From a virus, in IMG/VR virus record IMGVR_UViG_3300044611_000333, positions 1-29,921 of that record: a DNA stretch of 29,921 nucleotides, one strand, 5' to 3'. Below, piece by piece: positions 13,884-21,100 of this stretch; the first letter of the stretch is position 1; the number at the start of each line of letters is the position of its first letter. Under the pieces are notes generated by a model. It saw nothing but the letters and a program-made list of their open reading frames with translations. It made no database searches and was not told where the DNA came from. The translations under genes and the position numbers were made by a program.

Positions 13884-15068
13884 ATGACTATTCGTACCAA
13901 CGTTACAGGCGCTACTGAATACGCCCTGCAATCGGCTATCAGCGCCTATTCTAACGAAGCTTACACCAATGCCAAGAAAATCTCTGGCACTGGTATCGTT
14001 TCCTCTAATCCTGACATTGATGTCAACACTGAGACTTTTATTGGTCAAATGCGCTGGCGTAAGCCGTTGGATGCTAAGATCAACATCGCATCCCTGACGG
14101 ACTCCTCTGAAGGTACTAAGACCGTCGTTAGTTCTGATTACGCTACCTATATCAAATCTGTGCGTACGCATGGCGCTGAGAAGGTAAATATGCAGCAAAT
14201 CGTTTCGAAAGAAGACGGCCTTGCTCAAATCGGTACCGACTTTGCTGAAACCCGCGCACAAGACGAGCATAACGCTCTGTTGGCTGTTTGTAAGGGTGTT
14301 GCTGTTGCTGAAATGCTTAACGGTGCTGCTACTGGTTCTGGTGCTACTGGCCTCGGTGGTCAATCGTTTGATAATGACCCTGCTGATAAGAAGTATGGCT
14401 TCTACGTTGACCTGGGTGCTAACGCTCCGGTTATTGCTGCCTCTACCTCTGTTCAAGGTGCTGCTCGTGCTGAGAACTTCCTGAAAGCTCTGGCCATGGG
14501 TTATAAGGATTACGAGCCGGAATATGCTTACTTGGCAACTTCACCTGAAGTAATGATGTCCCTTCGCTCTGCCAATATGGTTGACGAAGATCGCGTTACC
14601 GAAGCTAACGTTGAATTCCAGACGATTCTTGGTGGTAAGTTCCGCCTGATCTCTACTCGCGCTGCTCAGGGTCTGACTGGTGCTCAGCTAACCAAGATTA
14701 ACACCGGTGCTGGTGTTGATATCGTTGGTGTGAAGACCTCCTTCATCATCCTTCCTGGCTCTATTGCTTTCCAAGGTCTGGAAGTTCCTGATGAAGTTGA
14801 AATCACTCGTAACGGCAGCTCTTACAAGGGTGGCGGCTCTACCAACATCTGGTATCGTTGGGGCTATGTTGCTCATCCGCAGGGTTACACCTGGAATGGT
14901 TCGCAAGAGAAGTTCGCTTCTGATGCTGATTACCAAGCTGTTGGTGATACCTCTGAAACTCAGGGCTTGTTGACCGCTGCTACCATTGGTACCTCTACCC
15001 GTGGTGCTTGGGTTCGTAAGGCTTCCTCTGCCTTGTCGCTGGGTATCCTGCCGGTGTTCCACGCCTAA
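13884..15068 (+). CDS. Major capsid protein
   Basis: The 394-residue shell protein presumably has the HK97 fold. It follows the scaffold by 9 bases with the ribosome site AAGGAA. Visible pieces are the N-arm (MTIRTNVTGATEYALQSAIS), a region like the E-loop (IGQMRWRKPLDAKINIASLTDSSEGTKTVVSSDYATYIKSVRTHG, about 52-96), a long spine-helix segment (AQIGTDFAETRAQDEHNALLAVCKGVAV) and late beta strands (GVKTSFIILPGSIAFQGLEVPDEVEITRNG). Codon use is strikingly different from its neighbours, favouring CTG, CGT, GGT and TCT with few CTA or AGG codons, as expected for the most abundant phage protein. No N-terminal prodomain is apparent. Confidence 0.9.
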   Translation: MTIRTNVTGATEYALQSAISAYSNEAYTNAKKISGTGIVSSNPDIDVNTETFIGQMRWRKPLDAKINIASLTDSSEGTKTVVSSDYATYIKSVRTHGAEKVNMQQIVSKEDGLAQIGTDFAETRAQDEHNALLAVCKGVAVAEMLNGAATGSGATGLGGQSFDNDPADKKYGFYVDLGANAPVIAASTSVQGAARAENFLKALAMGYKDYEPEYAYLATSPEVMMSLRSANMVDEDRVTEANVEFQTILGGKFRLISTRAAQGLTGAQLTKINTGAGVDIVGVKTSFIILPGSIAFQGLEVPDEVEITRNGSSYKGGGSTNIWYRWGYVAHPQGYTWNGSQEKFASDADYQAVGDTSETQGLLTAATIGTSTRGAWVRKASSALSLGILPVFHA

Positions 15069-15087
15069 TAGCTGAGAAGGAGTTATC

Positions 15088-15570
15088 ATGGCGTTAACGC
15101 TAAATGTTAACTCATATGCTACTACCCAAATGGCTGCGTCATACTTTGAAGATCGTATCGACGTAGCTGCTTGGGAGGCTGCTAGTGAACCACAGCGTTC
15201 ACAGGCTCTAGTAACAGCCTCTATGATGCTTAATGAGATTCGCTGGGTAGGTAGTTCTACTTCTCAGACTCAAAAGCTTGCGTTCCCTAGAGCTGGAGCT
15301 TATTATGATACAATGCTTGAAGCCGAAATCGTACTAGATTCAGCTGTGGTTCCTGTTAGAATCTTAGAAGCTACTTATGAGCTGGCTTATCACCTGCTTA
15401 ATAATGATGGTCTTTTAGATAGCGCAGGTGCTATCTCTAATCTACAGGTAGGTTCAATCAAGATTGAAACTATCATTGCTCCAGCTCGCTTCCCTAGCAC
15501 AGTGCGTCGCCTTTTTGGGCCACTAGTGGTTAGTGGGGCTGAGTCAAGAAGCTGGTGGAGGGCTAACTAA
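15088..15570 (+). CDS. Head-tail adaptor, DnaT-like family
   Basis: The 160-residue protein matches the small connector proteins often named DnaT-like in phage annotations. They begin with a Y-x-x-x-x-x-A-x-x-Y-F pattern (NSYATTQMAASYFEDRID), carry WEAASEPQRSQALVTASMMLNEIRW, and have a conserved LAFPRAGAYY turn. The following helices (ILEATYELAYHLLNNDGLL) are typical of gp6-like adaptors that bind the portal after packaging. Start ATG 15088 has AAGGAG 6 bases upstream. The stop overlaps the next ATG as TAATG, so translation of the connector genes is coupled. Confidence 0.78.
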   Translation: MALTLNVNSYATTQMAASYFEDRIDVAAWEAASEPQRSQALVTASMMLNEIRWVGSSTSQTQKLAFPRAGAYYDTMLEAEIVLDSAVVPVRILEATYELAYHLLNNDGLLDSAGAISNLQVGSIKIETIIAPARFPSTVRRLFGPLVVSGAESRSWWRAN

Positions 15571-15935
15571 TGCGTAGCCAAGTTCTTCGCTATGTGGATC
15601 TTGCGTTCAAAGCAGTGGGAGATTTAGCAGATGAGATAATCCTTGTCTCTAACTCTTCTTCTGGCTTTGACTTTGCTACCGGTCAGCCTATAATGGGAAC
15701 ACCTACTACCAAGATAATCCGTGGTGTAGTTGAACAAGCAAAGAAAGAAAGTTTGGGTTCATACGAGCTTAGCGTTATGTGCAAAGCTGCCGATGTAGGG
15801 GATCCTTCTATTTATGATAGAGCAACTGTGCGTGGTGTTACGTATGCTGTTATAACACCCAACAGATCCGAAAAACAAGAAAATAGGTCTAATGGGTACA
15901 CTCATTATCTGTACCTCGCAAGGGAGAAAGTATAA
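15570..15935 (+). CDS. Probable head closure protein
   Basis: This 121-residue protein lies between the adaptor and the tail terminator, the slot of the head closure (stopper) protein. The predicted fold is mostly beta: a DEIILVSNSSSGFDFATG start, VVEQAKKESLGSYELSVMCKAADVGDPSIYDRATVRGVTYAVITPN, then a final strand YTHYLYLAREKV. This resembles the small beta-barrels that close the connector and receive the tail. It is joined by TAATG overlaps on both sides. The call is from position, size and strand pattern rather than from a recognised motif. Confidence 0.65.
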   Translation: MRSQVLRYVDLAFKAVGDLADEIILVSNSSSGFDFATGQPIMGTPTTKIIRGVVEQAKKESLGSYELSVMCKAADVGDPSIYDRATVRGVTYAVITPNRSEKQENRSNGYTHYLYLAREKV

Positions 15936-16345
15936 TGGGTAAATACTCCGACCTAATTACCAATGTATTTTCAGTATTTGCTCTTCCGGCCTGGAAATCT
16001 ACTGGATTAGAAACTGTACCCCAAGGTTTTGTTGGGGTTCAACCTCCTCCGTACATCAGGGTATCTATTCTAGCTTCTGGTGATAGCATAAATTCTGTAT
16101 CTACCAGCGGAATCATTATCGCTGACATTTTTACCATAAACGGTATGGGTCCAGCTCCTGCAGCAGTGATAGCAGACCAACTGGACTTATTCTTGCTGGG
16201 TAAAAGCTTTTCTTACGATGGTAGTGTAACACAAGTAGCTATAGAATCTAACTTTAGAGTCATAGGGCCGGATACTGAAAACAATTCTCTGTGCAGATCT
16301 GTGTATCAAGCGCAGTTTAATCATTTTAAATCACAAGGAACTTAA
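15935..16345 (+). CDS. Tail terminator protein
   Basis: The 136-residue protein resembles lambda gpU-type terminators, which cap the tail tube and join it to the head. It has an N-terminal helix (YSDLITNVFSVF), a long beta-hairpin region (YIRVSILASGDSINSVSTSGIIIADIFTING), the terminator-type helix GPAPAAVIADQLDLFLLGKSF, and a final pair of strands ending YQAQFNHFK. Its place immediately before the tail tube gene supports this. TAATG overlap with the upstream gene, and ATG directly after the TAA of this gene for the tube protein, show tight coupling. Confidence 0.75.
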   Translation: MGKYSDLITNVFSVFALPAWKSTGLETVPQGFVGVQPPPYIRVSILASGDSINSVSTSGIIIADIFTINGMGPAPAAVIADQLDLFLLGKSFSYDGSVTQVAIESNFRVIGPDTENNSLCRSVYQAQFNHFKSQGT

Positions 16346-16915
16346 ATGTCGCATATCGATTCAATTGGCGCTGGTATGTTCTCCAGCCTGTGTGTTGCAG
16401 TCGACGCTGATGGCACCGTAACACCAGCAACCTACGATAAGGCTGGTTTTGATGCGCTATTCACCACTGAGATTGCATCTATTGGTGGAACCGCGTCTGT
16501 TGGTACTTTTTACCGTATTAAGAATGTTCGCGAGTTCCCAGCGATGGGTACTCCGCCTAACATTGTTAATGTCCCAACCTTTGGTCAGAAATCTAGTCAG
16601 CAGATTCAGGGCCAGTCTGATGCTCCTAATATTGAGATCACGATTAACTACGTGCCTGCTGAATGGGCGTCTACCGCTGGACTTGGTGTAGCAGCAACCT
16701 CTGGTAAAACGGTAGCATTCCGATTTGCCTTGGCTAATGCTCAACCGGCAGGCTATGCATCCTCAGCTGGTAGCTTGGGTACGGTTCAAAATACCTACTG
16801 GTATTGGACTGGTAAGATTGAAGCAATCCTCGTAACGCCGTCGCTTTCTGATGCAAATCAGGCTACGGTTACCATCACGCTCCAGTCTGACTTGTACGGA
16901 GCTTACACCGTTTAA
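16346..16915 (+). CDS. Major tail tube protein
   Basis: The 189-residue protein stacks as hexamers to form the tail tube. The sequence is beta-rich with few charged residues. It starts with a short loop region (SIGAGMFSSLCVAVDADGT) and has FYRIKNVREFPAMGTPPNIVNVPTFGQKSSQQIQGQSDAPNIEITINYVP, the gpV-like layout in which a loop of about 20 residues joins strands that stack between rings. It ends with TVTITLQSDLYGAYTV. It sits between the terminator and chaperone genes and is followed by a strong transcription terminator, as expected for an abundant product. Codons are intermediate between the capsid gene and the others. Confidence 0.85.
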   Translation: MSHIDSIGAGMFSSLCVAVDADGTVTPATYDKAGFDALFTTEIASIGGTASVGTFYRIKNVREFPAMGTPPNIVNVPTFGQKSSQQIQGQSDAPNIEITINYVPAEWASTAGLGVAATSGKTVAFRFALANAQPAGYASSAGSLGTVQNTYWYWTGKIEAILVTPSLSDANQATVTITLQSDLYGAYTV

Positions 16916-16923
16916 TTGTAGTT

Positions 16924-16950
16924 AAGGGCATCTTCGGATGCCCTTTCTTT
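16924..16950 (+). terminator. Intrinsic terminator after the tail tube gene
   Basis: The stem AAGGGCATC (16924-16932) and GATGCCCTT (16937-16945) is perfect, with a TTCG tetraloop closed by C-G, the exceptionally stable C(UUCG)G type. The T-rich run TTTCTTT follows (16944-16950). It should lower transcription of the chaperone and later tail genes relative to capsid and tube. Confidence 0.9.
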
Positions 16951-16970
16951 GCTTTAACAATGGAAAATTA

Positions 16971-17189
16971 ATGAAAAAGCAACGGCCATTTAGTGCGCAG
17001 CGGACCATAGGGATCACACTTCACAATATGCGTAAGTGTATCGACCTGAGTATCTCAAAAGTATTCGAGTATGTTCCAACGGCAGAAGATCCGGAAGTCT
17101 CTAAGGAGATTTTCAAAACACTTGGTACGCTACATAAAATGCGTAACCAGATTAATGATTTCACTAAACAGGATGAGGTTTCAAAATGA
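16971..17189 (+). CDS. Small basic hypothetical protein
   Basis: The protein has 72 residues from ATG 16971. An in-frame ATG at 16938 lies inside the terminator hairpin and would add an unlikely leader, so the later start, with GGAAA just upstream, is preferred. The product is basic at its N-terminus (MKKQRPFSAQRTIGITLHNMRK) and helical after that (KEIFKTLGTLHKMRNQINDF). No family recognised. It overlaps the first chaperone gene by 4 bases (ATGA), so it is probably part of the tail-assembly group. Confidence 0.6.
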   Translation: MKKQRPFSAQRTIGITLHNMRKCIDLSISKVFEYVPTAEDPEVSKEIFKTLGTLHKMRNQINDFTKQDEVSK

Positions 17190-17482
17190 GTATTAAGAAT
17201 CTAGTTGGTAAACGCATGTCAAAGAAAATTAAGTTCATGGGTGAGGATATTGAAATTAATAAGCTGTCAGTAGCCGAGGTAATGGCTATCCAGAGTCAAG
17301 CTCAGATTAACTCTGAAGCAGACAACAATGGGATGTCTATTCTACGTACGGTTATTCGCTCCTCAGTTGTCGAAGCTAGTGACATTTCTGACTCTGAGTT
17401 TGAAACATTCCCCATGGATGAGCTTTCAAAGCTTTCTACCGAGATTATGAAATTCTCTGGGATTGACACTGCGGGAAAGTAG
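17186..17482 (+). CDS. Tail assembly chaperone, gpG-like
   Basis: This is the 98-residue product made without frameshifting. It is acidic in its second half (SVVEASDISDSEFETFPMDELSKLSTEIMKF). It holds the slot of lambda gpG, upstream of the tape measure, and helps load tube protein on the tape measure. GAGG lies 7 bases before ATG 17186. The final codons GCG GGA AAG TAG contain the slippery heptamer that produces the longer GT form. The sequence does not resemble gpG closely; function is inferred from position and the frameshift signal. Confidence 0.88.
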   Translation: MSIKNLVGKRMSKKIKFMGEDIEINKLSVAEVMAIQSQAQINSEADNNGMSILRTVIRSSVVEASDISDSEFETFPMDELSKLSTEIMKFSGIDTAGK

Positions 17483-17826
17483 AACTTTCAGATGAGCAGT
17501 TAGCATTGTATGAGCTGGCGTATAATCTTCATATGCCAGTTTATCGCTTGTCTGAAGAAATGCCGTATGAAGAACTAACCTATTGGATGGCATTTTTCCA
17601 GCGTCGGCCAGTAGGTTGGATGGAAGATATGCGCATAATGAAGATACTAGAAGCAATGGGAATTAAGGCTAAACCAGAAGAAGTATTTCAGTCGTTAGCA
17701 CTTCTAAGGAAGAACTCTACACCTAAACGTATTCAAGGTCTGCGTAGCTCATTTCTATTTAAGTGCATGCTGGAGGCTACTGGTGGTGATCAACCAGAAT
17801 TTTTGAAGGAGATAGCTAGTGATTAA
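17186..17826 (+). CDS. Tail assembly chaperone, frameshift product (GT-like)
   Basis: A -1 shift at G-GGA-AAG (17473-17479) joins residues 1-98 to a downstream frame read from 17479 (GTA GAA CTT TCA). This gives a fusion of about 213 residues. The downstream part has no good ribosome site at its first ATG (17506) and reads VELSDEQLALYELAYNLHMPVYRLSEEMPYEELTYWMAFFQRRPVGW, a typical T-domain start in which Y-E-E-L and W-x-A-F/Y recur. In lambda the same heptamer makes a few percent GT, whose T part binds tube protein. The stem GAAAGT (17475-17480) with ACTTTC (17484-17489) overlaps the site and may not be the stimulator. Confidence 0.9.
17473..17479 (+). promoter_or_regulatory. Slippery heptamer GGGAAAG, -1 frameshift site
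   Basis: The heptamer reads G GGA AAG in the zero frame, directly before the TAG at 17480-17482. It is identical to the lambda G/GT slippery site. The downstream open frame is exactly the -1 frame. Confidence 0.93.
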
Positions 17827-18139
17827 GATAAGTGTCTCCGGCGTAAATAAAGAGTTAACCAGAGTGTTCACTGAGGTAAAGAAGAGAGTAGGGTTAAGCT
17901 CGAGAGTAGATCTTATGCTAAAGGATCTTAAGGAAGTTACCCCAGTTGACACAGGCAACGCAAGAGACTCATGGCGTAAGGTAGCTAAACCGGACGGATC
18001 TTTTGTTATAGAGAATGATGCTGAATACATACAGCTCTTGAATCAAGGTACATCAAAACAGGCGCCTGAAAGGTTTATAGAATCCACAGTATTAAAGTAT
18101 GGAGTACCAGCAGGCGAAATAGTGCAAACTAGGGAGTAA
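17819..18139 (+). CDS. Tail completion / HK97 gp10-like protein
   Basis: The 106-residue protein starts at GTG 17819, 7 bases after AAGGAG, overlapping the chaperone stop by 8 bases. The family pattern is clear: TPVDTGNARDSW (about residues 41-52), then IENDAEYIQLLNQGTSKQAPERFIESTVL. These match HK97 gp10-like minor proteins (TPVxTGxLRxSW, INxxxYxxxLExGxSxQAP) that act at the tail end or neck. Members usually sit among the connector genes; here the gene is just before the tape measure. This may reflect a rearranged tail module. Confidence 0.82.
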   Translation: MIKISVSGVNKELTRVFTEVKKRVGLSSRVDLMLKDLKEVTPVDTGNARDSWRKVAKPDGSFVIENDAEYIQLLNQGTSKQAPERFIESTVLKYGVPAGEIVQTRE

Positions 18140-18142
18140 ATT

Positions 18143-21100
18143 ATGGCAGTAGCAGTTCAAGTAGTTTCAGACTCCAGAGCGGCGCAACAGGATATTGCGA
18201 AGTTAAGAAGCTCTGTAGAGGGTATCAGTCAGGCTACTAAGAATGCTACTGATACATTTAAGTCTCTGGCCCTAAGTTTAGGGGCGCTTGCTACATCTAC
18301 ATTTGGCGCGGTGGGGCTAGTTCGCTTATCGGATACGCTTACCACAGTAAATTCTAAACTTTTAGTTGTTCTAGAAACTCAAAATGCAGTAAACGCAGCT
18401 TTTAAGGCGAGTACTGATATCGCGCTTAGCACTAGAACTAGCTTGACGGATGTCGCTTCTCTGTACTCTAGAATCGCTATGTCCTCTAAAAGCTTGGGTG
18501 CATCTCAGAACCAAATTGCTAAAGTTACAAGTAGTATTAGCAAGGCTATCTCTGCCTCAGGGTCTACTGCGCAAGAATCTAGTGCAGCCGTAATGCAACT
18601 CGGGCAAGCATTAGCGTCTGGTAGGCTTCAGGGCGATGAGCTTAGGTCAATCCTAGAGAATGCCCCGTTACTTGCGCAACAGATTGCTGAAGGTCTAGGT
18701 AAGACTGTTTCTGAGATGAGAGATCTCGGTACAGCGGGAAAGCTTACGTCTAGGGATGTATTTGGAGCTATCCTTAAGCAAACAGATCAGATAAATAAAA
18801 TGTCTGGCAACATTGGTATCACATTCTCCTCTGCATTCACCAATGTAGGGAACGCACTAAGCATCATGTATGCTGGATTCACCAAGTATCTCGACGAAGA
18901 ATCAAAATTCTCTTCTGGCAAGACAATCGCAGCTAGAATTAACGACGCAGCCTTATCAGTTGCTAAGCTTGGTATGGATTTTAGACAGCTAACTATAGAT
19001 ATAAAGGCCGGTATTTGGTCTGTAGTTTTAGATGCGGAACAAGGTTTCCAAAGAGTTAGCAAGCAAGTGCAAGGTATTTACTCTGGGGTTGCAAAAGATG
19101 TTAGTAAAAGCGCATCCACAGTTGGTGATACAATAGCTGCACAGTTATCTAATGTTAGCATAAAGGGACTCTCGTTTAAGCTAGATACTACAAAGATTAA
19201 TATAGGTCAGTTCTTTCCTAACCTAGAATCGATTAGGCGCACTGTAATTGATTGGGTAACCACAATTGAGCGCGCATTCTTCTGGCTTTATGATCAAGTA
19301 ATTGGACACTCCTGGATTCCAGACCTAGTTGACGGAGTAATCTTCTGGATGCGTAAGCTTATGGGGGATCCGCTAGGTACAGCCTTATCCTTCACCAAGC
19401 GAGTAGGTGATGCATTTGAATCACTAACTGCTAGGGTTATGAAGGGAGACTTCGCAGCTGTGATTGCCGCACAACTTGCAGAAGCAAAAGCAGCTATTGA
19501 TCGCACTAAATTTGCTCGTAATATCAGGCAGACCCTTGGTATGCAAGAGGTGCAGCCAGGCTCCTACGCGGATCGATCAAGCAGAACTGGGCAGTCTAGC
19601 TATACTACTGATACATACGTAGGTAGAGGTCCTCTGCGGGATCAGAAAAATCGTACTCCATTACATGATATCACTAACGCGTTTAAATCAGAGAACCAAT
19701 CCCCATTCTTAGCCACAGTATTCACTGCAGTAGGTGCTGGACTACTGATGGCAGTCAGTTCCGGTAGCGTTATTAAGGGTATTGCAGTAGCTTTTGCTGC
19801 AGGTATTGGGACAGCTGTATTAGGAAGCTATAATAACCTCCTTCCAGTAGGTATTTTCATTGGTGGTGGTATCATAGCAGCCCTTACCGGTGGCTCAGCG
19901 GCTAAGGCAATTGCAGCTGTTGTAACAACTGCCTTTGGTCTAGTATCAGCCAAGGTGATATCTGATAAAGAGCTTTCTCTAACCACCGGAAGCATTGTTA
20001 ACGCATTTTTAAATGGCGTTAAGGGTGCTATCAATATGCTATTTGGTTCAGGCCTGTTTGGTGAGAAAGGGTTTTTAGGTACTCTATCATTACTGGCTAA
20101 ATTAGCCTTGATGTTCGCTAAGGGTCGAGAAATTATTGGTAACGCCGCTCTAGCTGTAGCTAAGTCACCTACATCTATCGTGGATAACCTATCAGACCGC
20201 GTTTTGCTACGCTCAGCTAATAAGGAGCTACTCAAGAATACTGCTGCTGCTGCAATGGTAACCACTAAGTCCCAGGCAGCCACAGCACAGGCTCAAGCTG
20301 CAATGGCAATGGCTAAGCAGAAGCTGAATAGTGCTACCAACGCTAACTCGTTTAATACCGCAGCTGCTCAAATGGCTAGGGCTCAAAAGCTTGTTTCGGC
20401 CTCTCAAGCGCTAGCAGCAGCAGCTCCAGCAGATATCGCTAGGCTTTCAGCTGAAAGAGAGAAGCTAGCACAAAACCAGAAAACTCTTGCAGATAGGATT
20501 GATGCAACCTCTAAGAGGTTTAGAGAGGGTGTTATGGCTGGTGGAGCAGGTATCGGTGCTATTTTCGGTACTATGGCTGGCTTTGAGATTGGTAACAAAA
20601 TAGCAGAGCAGATGACTAGCTACTCTGGGTGGGCTAAGGCTGGAGTTCAGATGGCAGGCGCCTTTATTGGTCAAGGTATAGGTGCTGCTATAGGAACTGT
20701 AGCTGGTGCAGGTATTCTTCAGGTGCTCTCGGCTTTACCAGCTATTTTAGCTGCACTCGGAATAGGCGCTCTTATATGGGCCGGTATGAACTGGGAATCA
20801 GTTTACGCCAACCTAAAAGATGTGTGGAAGGAAGTTGAGCCTGTATTTGCCAAAGCTTGGGTACAATTAACAGCAGTGCTTGATGGTTTTATAGGTAAGC
20901 TAATTGTTAGTCTCAAATCACTGGTACCTAACCTATCAAACAGAGTAGGTAATGTTGTATCAAATACAGAAGTTGGCAAAGATGGTCAAATTAACCCGTT
21001 CTCACTAGTATCTAACATTGCTAAGGAGGTAGTAGGCCTACGTTCTGATTTAGGTACAGGTACTATCGGTAATAAGTCTATAGTAACTGGTGCCTCCTTT

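Noticed and set aside
16938-16970. Upstream start for the small gene after the tail tube
   Set aside because: It begins within the terminator hairpin and lacks a ribosome site.
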